A stretch of DNA of 64,000 nt from Lucinisca nassula (lineage: Eukaryota; Mollusca; Bivalvia; Lucinida; Lucinidae). Where the stretch lies: contig OY757014.1 in the NCBI GenBank assembly GCA_963580285.1, forward strand, positions 97,509,372 through 97,573,371, read 5' to 3'. Shown here piece by piece: positions 53,501 through 64,000 of the stretch (positions within the stretch are counted from its first letter, which is position 1; every line of letters begins with the position of its first letter). The notes below the pieces were generated by a model. That model had not been told where the DNA came from and ran no database searches. It saw nothing but the letters and a program-made list of their open reading frames with translations. Position numbers and translations under genes: made by a program.

Positions 53501-54657
53501 CAAGAGGGTCCACATGGCCCTGATTCGCTCACCTGAACATCAGTGTCTCTAGTACATTCTTGGCCCAAGGGCCATAATTTGAATAAACTTGGTAGCAGTC
53601 CACTAGATGAAGCTTCATACCAAATATCAAAGACCTGGGCCTTCTGATTTCAGACAAGAAGATTTTTAAAGGTTTTCCCTATATAAGCCTATGTAAAACC
53701 AGTGGGCCCTGGCGCAGGGGCATTTTGGCACCAGGGATATAATTTGAACAATCTCAGTAGAGGTCCACTAGATGAAGCTTCACGCCAAACATCAAAGACC
53801 TGGGCCTTCTGGTTTGAGACAAGAAGATTTTTAAATATTTTTTTCATATATAAGCCTATGTAAAACTAGACAAATGGGTCCCGGTGCAGGGACATTTTTG
53901 TCCCCAAGGCTATTACATTGTATTTGAACAATCTTGGTAGAGGTCCATTAGATAAAGCTTCATACCAAATATCAAAGACCTGGGCCTTCAGGAGTCATCA
54001 TCTGAACAAATTCAGATGGGCCCGATTCCCCAAAGCCAAAGCTTCATACCAAATATCAAAGACCTGGGCCTTCTAGTTTCAGACAAGAAGATTTTTAAAG
54101 GTTATCCCTGAATACGCCTACATGTGTATGTGAAATCAGTGGGCCCCCGCACAGGGGCATTTTTGGCCCCAGGACTATATTTTGAATAATCTTGGTAGAG
54201 GTCCACTAGATGAAGCTTAATACCAAATATCAAAAGACCTTGGCTTTCTTGTTTCAGACAAGAAGATTTTTAAAGGTTTTCCCTATATACGCATATGTGA
54301 AACCAGTGGGCCCCGGCCCAGGGGCATTTGTGGCCCCAGGACTATATTTTGAATAATCTTGGTAGAGGACCACTAGATGAAGTTTCATGCCAAATATTAA
54401 AGACCCCGGCCTTCTGGTTTCAGACAAGAAGATTTTTAAAGGTTTACCCTACAGAATCATTTGAACAACTCTGAAAGGGGACCACCTAAGGATCATTCCT
54501 GTGAAGTTTGGTCAAAATACGATCAATGGTTTAGGAGATATTGTTTGAAGAAATTGTTTACGGATGGCTGGACACACGCACATACAGATGCATGGATGCA
54601 CGACAGACACAAAGTGATCCCAAAAGCTCACCTCGTCACTACTGACTGGTGAGCTAA
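53501..54657 (+). mobile_element. HLE with alpha monomers
   Basis: 5' CAAGAGGGTCCACATGGCCC palindrome and TCGCTCACCTGA. About six alpha monomers follow (53583-54450). The end module has GAAAGGGGACCACCTAAGGA, AAAGCTCACCTCGTCACTAC and GACTGGTGAGCTAA. A delta-like phrase (GGAGTCATCATCTGAACAAA) is inserted at about 53990-54040. Confidence 0.75.
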
Positions 54658-55094
54658 AAATACACGGTTTTGACTTTTTCCCCATACAAAAGTGTATGCG
54701 AAGGTCAAGGTCATTCAGGAGTCATCATCTGAACAAATTCAGATGGGCCCGATTCCCCAGAGCCACATACCAAGTTACATGATAATCGGCCCACTGGTTC
54801 TAGAGAAGAAGATTTCTGACGGGGGTTTTTACCTTATATGGGCATGACGGCCATATTGATCATGGGACCAAATTCATATTAATTAATTGTCATTTCCTTG
54901 TTTTTAAAAACTTTCATATGAAATTTTGTTACAAATGGCTTTGTGGTTTCTAAGAAAAATAAGTTTTGATTCTCATATCTGAATGACCTTGAACAAAGGT
55001 CAAAGAATGACCTTGACCTTGAATACTCTTCATCCACCCATTTAGCTTACTGCATCTACTAATTTTTAGATCACAGGCTGCAATAGTTTCCAAA
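54658..55094 (+). repeat. Delta monomer, left part
   Basis: ATACACGGTTTTGACTTTTT, GGAGTCATCATCTGAACAAA, TTCTAGAGAAGAAGATTTCT and TTACCTTATATGGGCATG. It is interrupted at TTTCCAAA by the HLE 55095-57931 and continues at 57932 with the same wording, so it is one array. Confidence 0.75.
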
Positions 55095-56353
55095 CAAGAG
55101 GCCCATGGGCCACAATGCTCACCAGAGCTCAGGGGGCCACTGCCCACTGACAGCAATGTATTTTAATTAACCATGGAAGCCCTGTGCCCAAGGAAGCTAC
55201 ATATAAAATTTGGACCCAATCAGCCTAGTGGTTTCAGATTCTGATGTCGCTTGGATGTGTTGTTGCAGGACAACAGATGACAATTGAAAAGTTCCATCTG
55301 TGGCAACAAATAGGCCATAAAAAACATTATTAAAGGAACATTTCCATGAAAGTGTGACAAAATATCTTGAAAGGCATTAATGTCATTTTTCAATTTTCCC
55401 CAATATAGCAAACAAACCAAAGAGCCAAATTTCATAAACCAGAGCTCAGGTGGACACTGCCTTATGGTAGCCATGTATTATAACATGATATGATTTTAAT
55501 CTACCAATTATAAAGTCTCCAATACAAACCCCATACCCAAATGAGCACCCATGTTGACTGTATCTGAAATATTAGGTGTTTTATAAAGTAGAGAGAGTGG
55601 GGCATGGACAAAATGGAGCCCTGGTTGGTGTGACTAAATGTGTCTTATCAAAAGGAACAGAGACATATATGTTTTCGCAGTGGGGATATGTATGGTTCCT
55701 GAGATGTAAGGTCTTTTAAGCAATGGAGGGATTCGGGCATGGCAGATCCCAGGAAAGCCCAAGATTGTTGTCACTGAATATGTCCTATCATAAGGACCAT
55801 GAGTATATATGGTTAAAAGGTGACGACCTGAATGGTTTCTGAGATATGAGGCCCTTTTAGGAAGTGGCAGGGAGAGAAATAGCCCCTGTGGACACCCAAG
55901 ACGGGGTGACTGAATGTGTCTAATAACATTAAACAAGAATATGTGCGATTATAGGATGGGAATTTGAATGGTTTCTGAGATGTATGGCCTGTTATGAATT
56001 GGAGTCTTATCATAAGGAACAAGAATATATATGGTTAAGGGGTGGGGATCTGAACGGTTTCTGAGATATATGGATTTTAATGAAGTAAAGGGGTGGGGCA
56101 TGGCCCGTGGCACCCCTGGGGGACCCGCATGCTGGTGTTACTGATTGTGTCTTATCATAAGGAATAAGAATATATATGGTTTAGGGGTGGGGCTCTGAAC
56201 AGTTTCCCAGATATATGGTCATTTGTGAAGTCGAGGAGTGGAGCATGGCCCTGGCGCGCCCTGGGTGATTCCTAGGTTGGTGTCACTGAATGTGTATTAT
56301 CATAAGGAACAAGAATATATATGGTTTAGGGGTGGGGATCTGTAAGGTTTCTG

Positions 56354-56671
56354 ACTAGCCCCGATAGCTCAGTTGGTAGAGTGTCCGCTCCGGGGAAAGG
56401 GAGGTCACGGTTTCGATCCCGGGCCGCGACATACCAAAGTCATTAAGAATGGTACTAGATGCTCCTCGCTTGGCACTCAGATTTACGGGGTAGAGCTAGG
56501 ACTGGTCGACCCAGTGTCAAGATAATGTGACTGGGTGTGGTATCATGTAATGTGTCTGGGACATGATACTTCAGTGAGGCAGCACCATAAAAGTGAGCAT
56601 TTAGCTCCCTGTCGCAACCAGACACCGTCGTGATATGACTGAAAAATTGTTGAAAGTGACGTTAAACCCTA

Positions 56672-56740
<69 letters not shown>
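56354..56740 (+). mobile_element. tRNA-derived SINE, full-length, with perfect 14-bp target duplication
   Basis: CTGTAAGGTTTCTG flanks it exactly (56340-56353 and 56741-56754). Head: CCCCGATAGCTCAGTTGGTA (box A) and GGTTTCGATCCCGGGCC (box B). The body contains GACTGGTCGACCCAGTGTCA and CATGATACTTCAGTGAGGCA. Tail: AAAGTGACGTTAAACCCTAA plus (CA)n. It is the intact reference for the copy split by mariner at 35757-37325. Transcription by RNA polymerase III from the internal promoter is expected from family knowledge. Confidence 0.95.
56675..56739. repeat. (CA)n microsatellite forming the SINE tail
   Basis: About 32 CA units directly after the SINE tail and inside the target duplication, so it belongs to the SINE insertion. 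Confidence 0.97.
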
Positions 56741-56742
<2 letters not shown>

Positions 56743-57931
56743 GTAAGGTTTCTGGAATATTTTGCCTTTAATGAAGTAGAGGGGGTTGGGCACGGCCCTG
56801 GCACATCCCGGAGGACCCCCAGGTTGGTGTCACTGAATGCAACTTATCGTAAGGAATGAATACATATGGTTTAGGGGTGGGGAGCTCAATGGTTTCTGAG
56901 ACAAATGGCATTTTATGAAGTGGAGGGGGTGGGGCATGTCCCCAGCACATCCCGGGGGACCCACAGGTTGGTGTCACTTAATGCGTCTTATCATAAGGAA
57001 CAAGAATATATATGGTTTAGGGGTGGGGATCTGAACGGTTTCCGATATAAATGGCCTTTTATGAAGTGGAGTGGTCTGGGCATGTCCCCGGCACATCCCA
57101 GAGGACCCCAATGTTGGTGTCACTTAATGCATCTTAACATTTGGAACAAGAATATATATGGTTTAGGGGTCGGATCTGTAAGGCTTCTGATATAAGGCAT
57201 TTTATGAAGTGGAGGGGCGGATATGGCCCCGGCACAACCTAGGGGACCCCCAGGTTGACAGAAAAGCATATGGCTAAGAGAAGTTTACTCAAGGAACATT
57301 CCTATGTAAGTTTTGTCAAAATATCTGCAACGACTTGGCAGTAAATGCCATTTTTTCAGTTTTCCACATTATAAGTCAATGGAACCTCTAAGTTGCCATA
57401 GCAACAAAACTAAAAGGCCAAATTTCATAAAAAAAACATAAAATCTGTACAGGCAAATATGGTGAATATTTTCATAAAGACTCCACCTCCTAGAGCTTAC
57501 GGTTTCTGAGGAAATGTTTTTTTTTAATTATTTTTTCTATTCTTTGCATTTTGGTTTCCATGGCAACCAACGAAAATGAGCAGTAGGCTTAAAATCATAT
57601 GGCAGAAAGTAGATTGCCTAAGGAACATTTCTATCATAGTTTTGTCAAAATATCTGCAGAGGCTTGGCTATAAATGCCATTTTTTCAATTTTCCCCATTA
57701 TAAGTCTATGGAAACTGTAAGTTGCCATAGCAACCAAACTAATGAGCCGATTTCCATGAAAAACACAAACTTTCAGTCCCCAAGCCTAAGGATGCTACAG
57801 ATAAATTTTGGGCCCAGTGGCTTCAGAGGAGATGTTGTTTGAAAGTGTTGATGGACGCAGACGCGGATGCAGAGGATGGACAACTGCCTATCCTATAAGC
57901 TCCCCAGGAGCCTTCGGTTCTGGTTAGCTAA

Positions 57932-58341
57932 AAATACACGGTTTTGACTTTTTCCCATGCAAAAGTCTATGCGACCAAATTTTACCCTGGCCTTAAATTG
58001 GTCAAGGTCATCCAAAGGTCATCATTTAAACAAAATATGATGGACCCTAATGCTACAAACCAAGTTTCAGGCCAATCGGCCCACTGGTTCCGGAGAAGAA
58101 AATTTTTAAATGGTTTTTACCTTATATGGACATGGCGGTCATCTTAGTCATGTGACCTGGACCCTGCGAACAAACTTTCGTCCCCCCCCCCAACAAAAGC
58201 ATGCTCCACATGAAATCTGACTCCAATCGGCCTTGTGGTTTCAGAGGAGAAGATGTTTGAAATTGTTAACAGACGACAGACAGACAACGGAGCCTTACCA
58301 TACTATAAGCTCACCTATGAGCCTTCGGCTCAGGTGAACTG
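57932..58341 (+). mobile_element. Delta monomer, right part, with HLE 3' terminus
   Basis: ATACACGGTTTTGACTTTTT continues the delta array. A terminus CGACAGACAGACAACGGAGC, with hairpin AAGCTCACCTATGAGCCTTC / GGCTCAGGTGAACT, ends near 58341 against PLE sequence. Confidence 0.7.
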
Positions 58342-58657
58342 CCTTACAACGGTCAGTGAAACGAATTCCACATGGCAGTTTGAAACTATTTTACGTGGCC
58401 GCAATCCTCGCCCTTAATTCTGTCGCGATTAAGACAAATAATTTGTTCAAGCCTCCTCACTCATCAGTGCAAAATCCCCGTGAACACAAAAATCAAACAG
58501 CCACAGAGATGAAACAACGGTGAAGACTCAACAGCAAAAAACACTGAAATGCTGGAGCAAAAGATTACCAACAGTTAGACTCCCACGGGCCCGACCAAAG
58601 ACAGACCATTAGGTACCAACGAACGTTACATAAAATTGAATTCTTCATAATTCTCAG
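58342..58657 (-). mobile_element. PLE 3' untranslated region
   Basis: GCCTTACAACGGTCAGTGAA, TTTTACGTGGCCGCAATCCT and CCCGACCAAAGACAGACCAT. Probably the continuation of the copy at 53331-53500 beyond the composite insertion. Confidence 0.7.
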
Positions 58658-58879
58658 CAAAATAGAAGTGGAGGCAATAATCAGGAATCGATACAATTAA
58701 CCCACAGCTCCAATCAGAGACACCAAAGGGAAAGAAACACAAAAATGAAACAACAGACCCTAATGGAAACATCAACAGTAGAAAGCCAAAAGGACAGTTA
58801 CTTTCCCCACAAAATGGCCAATAGGCTATCCAAAATAAAATAATATAAGTGACACAAACACCCAAAGACAAACCATAAA
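58658..58879 (-). mobile_element. PLE 3' end, left of an HLE insertion
   Basis: AATAGAAGTGGAGGCAATAA through CAAAGACAAACCATAA. It resumes at 61066 with AAATAAACCGCGACAGAAGA. An uninterrupted copy (42390-42420) shows the joined form ACCGTAACAAAAATAAACCG. Confidence 0.8.
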
Positions 58880-61065
58880 CAAGAGGGCCCAGAGGGCCCT
58901 GAATCGCTCACCTGAGAATCAGTGTCTTTAGTACATTCTTGGCCCAAGGGCTATACTAGGTGAAGCTTCATCCCAAATACCAAAGACCTGAGCCTTGTGG
59001 TTTCAGAGAAGAAGATTTTTAAATATTTTCCCTATATAAAAAGTAGAAGTAAAACAAAGATAAGGAATCGATACAATTAACTTAATCCACCCTATATAAG
59101 CCTATGAAAAACCAAAGGGCCCCGGGGATGGGGGCATTTTTGGACCCAGGGCTATAATTTGAACAATCTTGGTAGAGGTTCACTAGATGAAGCTTCACAC
59201 CAAATATCAAAGATCTGAGCCTTGTGGTTTCAGAGAAGAAGATTTTTAAAGATTTTCCCTGTATAAGCCTATGTATAACCAAAGGCCCCCGAGGCGGGGG
59301 CATTTTTGGCCCCAGGGCTATAACTTGAACAATCTTGGTAGAGGTCCACTAGGTGCAGCTTCACATCAAATATCAAAGACCTGGGCCTTGCGGTTTCAGA
59401 GAAGATTTTAAAGATTTACCCTATATAAGCTTATGTAAAACCAAAGACCTCCGGGGCGGGGCCATTTTTAGCCCAAGGGCTATAATTTGAACAATCTTGG
59501 TAGACGTCCACTAGATGAAGCTTCACACCAAATATCACAGATCTGAGCTTTTCGGTTTCAGAGAAGAAGATTTTTAAAGATTTTCCCTGTATAAGCCTAT
59601 GTAAAACCAAGGACCCCCGGCGTGGGGGCATTTTTGGCCCTAGGGCTATAATTTGAACAATCTTGGTAGTGGTCCACTGGGTGAAGCTTCACACCAAATA
59701 TCAAAGACCTGGGCCTTGTGGTTTTAAAGAAGAAGATTTTTAAAGATTCTCCCTATATAAGCCTATGTAAACCCAAAGGTCCCCAGGGCGGGGGCATTTC
59801 TGGCCCAAGGGCCATAATTTCAACAATCTTGGTAGCAGTCCACTAGATGATGCTTCATATCAAATATCGAAGAACTGGGCCTTTCGGTTTCAGAGAAGAA
59901 GATTTTTAAAGATTTTCCCTGTATAAGCCTATGTAAAACCAAAGGCCCCCGGGGCGGGGGCATTTTTGGCCCTTGCGCTATAATTTGAACAATCTTGGTA
60001 GAGGTCCACTAGGTGAAGCTTCACACCAAATATCAAAGACCTGGGCCTTGTGGTTTTAGAGAGGAAGATTTTTAACGATTCTCCCTATATAGGCCTATGT
60101 AAACCCAAATGCCCCCCGGGACGGGGGCATTTTTGGCCCTAGGGCTATAATTTGAACAAACTTGGTAGAGGTCCACTAGATGAAGCTTAACATCAAATAT
60201 CAAAGATCTGAGCCTTGCGGTTTCAGAGTAGAAGATTTTTTAAGATTTTCCCTGTATAAGCCTATATAAACCAAAGGCCCTCGGGGCGGGGGCATTTTTG
60301 GCCCTAGGGTTATAATTTGAACAATCTTGGTAGAGGTCCACAAGGTGAAGCTTCACAACAAATATCAAAGACCTGGGCCTTGTGGTTTCAGAGAAGAAGA
60401 TTTTTAAAGATTTTCCCTATATTGGCCTTTGTAAACCCAAAGGCCTCCGGGGTTGGTGTATTTCTGGCCCAAGGGCCATAATTTGAACAATCTTGGTAGA
60501 GGTCTTCTAGGTGAAGCTACATACCAAATATCGAAGACCTGGGCATTTTGGTTTCAGAGAAGAAGATTTTTAAAGATTTCCCCTATATAAGCCTATGTAA
60601 AACCAAATGCGGGGGCATTTATGGCCCTAGGGCTACTAGGGCCTATAATTTGAACAATCTTGGTAGAGGTCCACTATATAAGCCTATGTAAACCAAAAGG
60701 CCCCCGGGCCGGGGGCATTTCTGGCCCAAGGGCCATAATTTGGACAATCTTGGTAGCGGTCCAGTAGATGAAGCTTCATACCAAATATCGAAGACCTGGG
60801 CCTTTCGGTTTCAGAGAAGAAGATTTTTAAAGTTTTCATTTTAAAAATATATTTTTAGCTCCTGTGACCTAGATGTGCAATGGACCGGAACCATTTGAAC
60901 AACTTTGAAAGGGGACCACCTAAGGATCATTCCTTTGAAGTTTGGTTAAAATCCGATCAGTGGTTTAGGAGGAGATGTCATTTGAAGACAAAGTTTACGC
61001 ATGCACACACACACGACGGACAAAAAGTGATCCCAAAAGCTCACCTCAGGTGACAGGTGAGCTAA
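58880..61065 (+). mobile_element. HLE with about 12 alpha monomers, inserted in a PLE
   Basis: 5' CAAGAGGGCCCAGAGGGCCC palindrome and TCGCTCACCTGAG. Alpha monomers at about 165 bp follow (TTTGAACAATCTTGGTAG near 59161, 59328, 59488, 59653, 59986, 60317 and 60650). The end module is AAAGGGGACCACCTAAGGAT, CACGACGGACAAAAAGTGAT, AAAGCTCACCTCAGGTGACA and GGTGAGCTAA. The PLE on both sides gives the empty site, best fitted by insertion without target duplication. A 50-bp PLE 3' fragment sits inside (59040-59089). Confidence 0.8.
59040..59089 (-). mobile_element. 50-bp PLE 3' end with 10-bp target duplication
   Basis: CCCTATATAA stands on both sides (59030-59039 and 59090-59099). The insert AAAGTAGAAGTAAAACAAAG and following 30 bases is only the extreme 3' end of the PLE, so it is a severely 5'-truncated retrotransposition. 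The split alpha monomer reads CCCTATATAAGCCTATG when closed up. Confidence 0.85.
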
Positions 61066-61394
61066 AAATAAACCGCGACAGAAGAACCGCCTTGGAATTG
61101 TCAGCGGAAATGAATTCCACTGGGAGGGGGCTTAAATCAATTTTATGTGGCCGCAATCCTCGCCCTTACTTCCGTCACGATTAAGACAAATAATTTGTTC
61201 AGTCCACATGAAGACCTCCTAACCAATCAGTGCAATATCTCAGTGAACACAAAAATTAAACAACCACAGAGATGAAACAACGGTGAGGACTCTACAGCAA
61301 GAAACCACTGAAAAGCTGGAGCAAAGGAAAACAGTTAGACTCCAATGAGCCCGACCAGAAACAGTGCATCAGGTACCAGCCAACATAAGCCTTT
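61066..61394 (-). mobile_element. PLE 3' untranslated region, right of the HLE
   Basis: AAATAAACCGCGACAGAAGA, GGGAGGGGGCTTAAATCAAT, CGCCCTTACTTCCGTCACGA and ATGAGCCCGACCAGAAACAG. Continuous with the RT fragment that follows. Confidence 0.75.
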
Positions 61395-62213
61395 ATGCTG
61401 GAACCGTCATAGAATCAGAGGCCTGACCCACCTGCGAGCAATTAACGAGGGAAGTAAACTTGACAACCGTGATTGGGTTTACTACCATGCATGCAGTCTA
61501 TCATATAACATTTATGTTGTACCCAATCTTTTTTAATCGAAGAGTGATTTTACGAAATTGGGTGCTGAAGTCATTGAGGTTATATATTTTTCTGAATTTA
61601 TATACTAAGTCACCATAAAATTCGGGTTCTGATAGACCTTGTTGCAGAAGAGATTTAAGTCCAATATTAAATTTTGAAATTAAATCAGAATGACGTCTAT
61701 AAAATTTTGAAAAGTCCTGATTAAGAAATTAAGCCGTTAACTATTTATTATGAGTGTGGAAGTCAGTTACAAGACTACACTCTCTGGCAAATCCAATTAA
61801 TTGCGAAATATAAATGCCATAGAATGTAGCACGAGGCACATCACCATCCGAATCATAAATTTTGCAAGAAACAAACCAATTTACAATAGGTAGATGCAAA
61901 TCCCAAAACGGGGCCTCGATATCAGAAGAATTTGCTTTCTTTAACTGAAGTTCTGGGGGTTAAATTTGACTGATCAAACTATCGAAATAGGTATTATCAA
62001 TATCTAATTAATCATCCAAATATCTAGAAGTGGAGCTCAAAGCTTCAATGATTGCAGACTGGTTTTCAGCAGAAAGGGACATCGTGAAGTCTCTCTCATA
62101 ACAAAACAAAACCAGATCAGCCACAAGTGGTGCGCAATTAGTACCCATCTGAATACCCACAACTTGTCTAAATAACTTAGTACCAAATCGTATGTAACTA
62201 TTGTCAAGCCTTT
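61395..62213 (-). pseudogene. PLE reverse transcriptase fragment, decayed
   Basis: The minus strand follows the whole 302-residue frame of 48942-49850: the C-terminus (GTCATAGAATCAGAGGCCTG on the plus strand), the YGVYISQLIRF region (about 61790-61830), the YLDDL region (about 62005-62030) and the GTN-APLVADL region (about 62120-62150). It has several stops and deletions (near 61715 and 61850), so it is dead. It ends where a second copy begins. Confidence 0.75.
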
Positions 62214-63165
62214 ACACTGGAAACATCATAGAATCTGAGGCCTGACCCACCAGCGTGCAATTAAAGGGGGAAGCAAAGTTGTCAACCGTGACTGGGTAAA
62301 CTACCATGCATGCAGTCTGTCGTATAACATTTATGTTGTACCCAACCTTTTTATATTGAAGAATGATTTTACGAAAATGTGTGCTGAAGACATCGCAGTT
62401 ATACATTTCTTTTAAATTTATATTTGTAAAATTGACTGATCAAACCATCGAAATAGGTATTGCCAATATTTAATATATCATCCAAATATCTACAGGTCGA
62501 GCTAAAGGCTTCAATGATTTCAGATTGGTTTTCAACGGAAAGGGACATCATGAAGTCTCCTTCTTCAATAAACAAGAACAGATCAGCCACAAAGGGTGTG
62601 CAATTTGTACCCATCGGAATACCCACAACTTGTCCAAATAACTTGTCTAAACAAGTACTGAATCTTATGTAAATACTGTCAAATAGAAGGGTGAGAGCTT
62701 CACCTACTTTCTGACATGTCCATAGAGTATATTTTTATGCTAATCAGAAGTGAAAGAAAAAGCATTTCTTACTTTACATGCAAGATAGAGGGAGTCATCC
62801 ATAAGAAATGTTCATTCAATTTAATCATTAAATTTTTTACTTTTTTTAAGATTATGATGAAGTGTAGTGTAAAGGGAGGAAAATCATAAGTAGGAGTGAT
62901 TTGAAGCTCGAAAACATATGGATTTCATTTATTAAACATCATTAGAATTTTTATAGACCAAAACAGATTTCTCCTTGATCTTCTAAAGACTTTGTCGCAA
63001 TATTTAATCACATTTTTTTCATGGCAATGAAACATGAAGTTAATAATTTGGAAAGTTCAGTGGTGGTACAAAAGCTTGAATTTGCAATAATACGTGCTTT
63101 GAATGGACTTTTATTAAGTTTAGGTAACCAATATAACGTAGGAAGCTTGTCTTGACCTTCTGTAA
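62214..63165 (-). pseudogene. Second PLE reverse transcriptase copy, internally deleted, with RT N-terminal part
   Basis: 62214-62406 is the RT C-terminus. 62399-62626 reads GIPMGTNCTPFVADLFLF and RYLDDILNI, with the residues between the two parts deleted. 62720-62910 is the motif A area with frameshifts. 62960-63165 adds an upstream RT segment not present in the 48347 copy: LPTLYWLPKLNKSPFKARII and ANSSFCTTTELSKLLTSCF. The LPxLYWLPKLHK-type block is a known N-terminal landmark of this RT group. It is the only part of the window showing this end of the element. Not functional. Confidence 0.75.
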
Positions 63166-63600
63166 CATATACAGCAAACGTGTTTGCTGGATGACTGAAA
63201 ACAGGACAGAGGTGCTGATTTTTCTACTTTCGGTTAAGGTTATGGTCTTCTATTTTCATTTGCATAAGCTTACATGTTAATATTTCACTCTGAACCTGAT
63301 AAATCTGCATTTCAAGTTGATTTTTATTACCCAAAACATGGTAAACAAACTGCAACCTACAAAATTATCCAAAACAACAAGGGTATCATGTGGCAAGTGA
63401 GATACCACATGTATAATTATTATCACAGCAGAAAATTCAGAAGACAGATCACTTTGTTTCATTTATGTGTTAACTGAACATAAAATAACGTGCAAGAAAA
63501 AAATTACAGCTAATTATTACTCGTCAATTTTATAATTATATCCAATCAAATGTGACTATTGTCTCATACATGACTAAAGGCTGGCTACACAACCTCCTTT
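63166..63600. other. No gene recognised
   Basis: AT-rich sequence upstream of the PLE RT remnant. It might be the 5' part of that PLE or its flank; frames 63274-63477 and 63277-63462 have no recognised domain. Confidence 0.4.
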
Positions 63601-64000
63601 TCCAGGATCATAACCTCCAGGGTCATGGTTGGCAGGATTTATGTGGGTGACAACTTGACGTTGCTTAACACTAAATATCTAAGCTCTGGGCCTTGTGGTT
63701 TCAGAATTAGAAGTTTTTCCAATTAGAAGTCGTTCGGAGCTAACAAGCCTCAGGACATGGCCAATTTGAACGTCAGGAGCATGATTGTCAGGATTAATGT
63801 AGTTGACCAATTAACTTTGTTACATATTAAATATCTAAGTTCTTGCCATTGAGGTTTCAGTTAAGAAGATGTTTTAAGTTACTCCATTGTAAGTCTATGG
63901 GAGCTAATGAGCACTTGGGCATAAATGGCAGGATGTATGTTGCTGACCAAATAACATTGTTATATATGTAATATCTATGTGCCTTACGGTTTCTGAGAAG
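63601..64000 (+). repeat. Mu-monomer array, running off the window
   Basis: GGGTCATGGTTGGCAGGATT, GGTGACAACTTGACGTTGCT, TATCTAAGCTCTGGGCCTTG and AAGTCTATGGGAGCTAATGA recur at about 160 bp. About two and a half units, continuing past 64000. Confidence 0.75.

Larger units (their letters stand above)
55095..57931 (+). mobile_element. HLE with gamma monomers, inserted in a delta array
   Basis: 5' CAAGAGGCCCATGGGCCACA palindrome and GCTCACCAGAGC. Gamma monomers run from about 55545 to 57255. The terminal module equals that of 17269-17615: CCAGTGGCTTCAGAGGAGAT, GGACGCAGACGCGGATGC, AAGCTCCCCAGGAGCCTTCG and GTTCTGGTTAGCTAA. The 3' terminus is nearly the complement of the 5' GCTCACCAGAGC. Delta sequence stands on both sides. 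A tRNA SINE splits the gamma array at 56354-56740. Confidence 0.75.

Overview
The window looks like repeat-saturated nuclear DNA of a marine invertebrate, most likely a bivalve mollusc (inference). It is AT-rich and gene-poor. It carries tRNA-derived SINEs of a type common in bivalves, Penelope-like (PLE) reverse transcriptase remains, CR1/Jockey-like LINE remains, a mariner, a piggyBac-like element, MITEs, and long arrays of about 145-455 bp monomers. I see no bacterial operons, plasmid features, CRISPR arrays or rRNA. Only two stretches look like exons of host genes: a ten-finger C2H2 zinc-finger terminal exon (41120-42094, minus) and a THAP-type zinc-finger exon (15829-16107, minus). The THAP exon sits in one arm of an inverted duplication.

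Layout. 1-7 kb: PLE 3' fragment, two LINE RT fragments in opposite orientation, MITEs, and a 54-bp minisatellite between two inverted MITE copies. 7-15 kb: weak tandem repeats, an alpha-monomer array, a GATA tract, a SINE-X with perfect target-site duplication (TSD) next to a decayed LINE RT, and nested tRNA SINEs. 15-18 kb: THAP inverted repeat and gamma-monomer arrays. 18-29 kb: SINE-X copies interrupted by PLE, tRNA-SINE and hairpin-ended elements. 29-35 kb: alpha and kappa arrays. 35-40 kb: mariner inside a tRNA SINE, then a piggyBac-like element inside a kappa array. 41-42 kb: zinc-finger exon. 42-64 kb: a graveyard of PLE copies, all with RT on the minus strand, interrupted by hairpin-ended elements.

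Names used here. HLE = hairpin-ended element. An HLE starts with CAAGAG or CTAGAG plus a short palindrome and a GCTCACC-, GCTCGGC- or ATACCCCC-type motif. It then carries tandem monomers, usually a GACGG-rich tract, a 3' hairpin holding the complement of the 5' motif, and an end in GAGCTAA or GGTATAA. Monomer classes by approximate period: alpha 165 bp, beta 310-320, gamma 147, delta 455, epsilon 143, zeta 177, eta 175, kappa 120-165, mu 160. SINE-X = a retroposon with an unrecognised head and a GACGTTAAAC...CAAA tail. P-MITE = a short element with a central GAGGCGGTTCTAACGAG-type palindrome.

The strongest new signal is the HLE class. Several copies interrupt other repeats whose uninterrupted form is also present in the window, so the joints can be read directly. 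They show precise insertion with no obvious TSD, matched subterminal inverted motifs and a 3' hairpin near a CTAA-like end. That pattern resembles non-autonomous Helitron/Helentron (HINE-like) elements. The nested joints also give a relative chronology of insertions. All boundaries come from reading the sequence by eye and may be off by several bases; no database search was possible.
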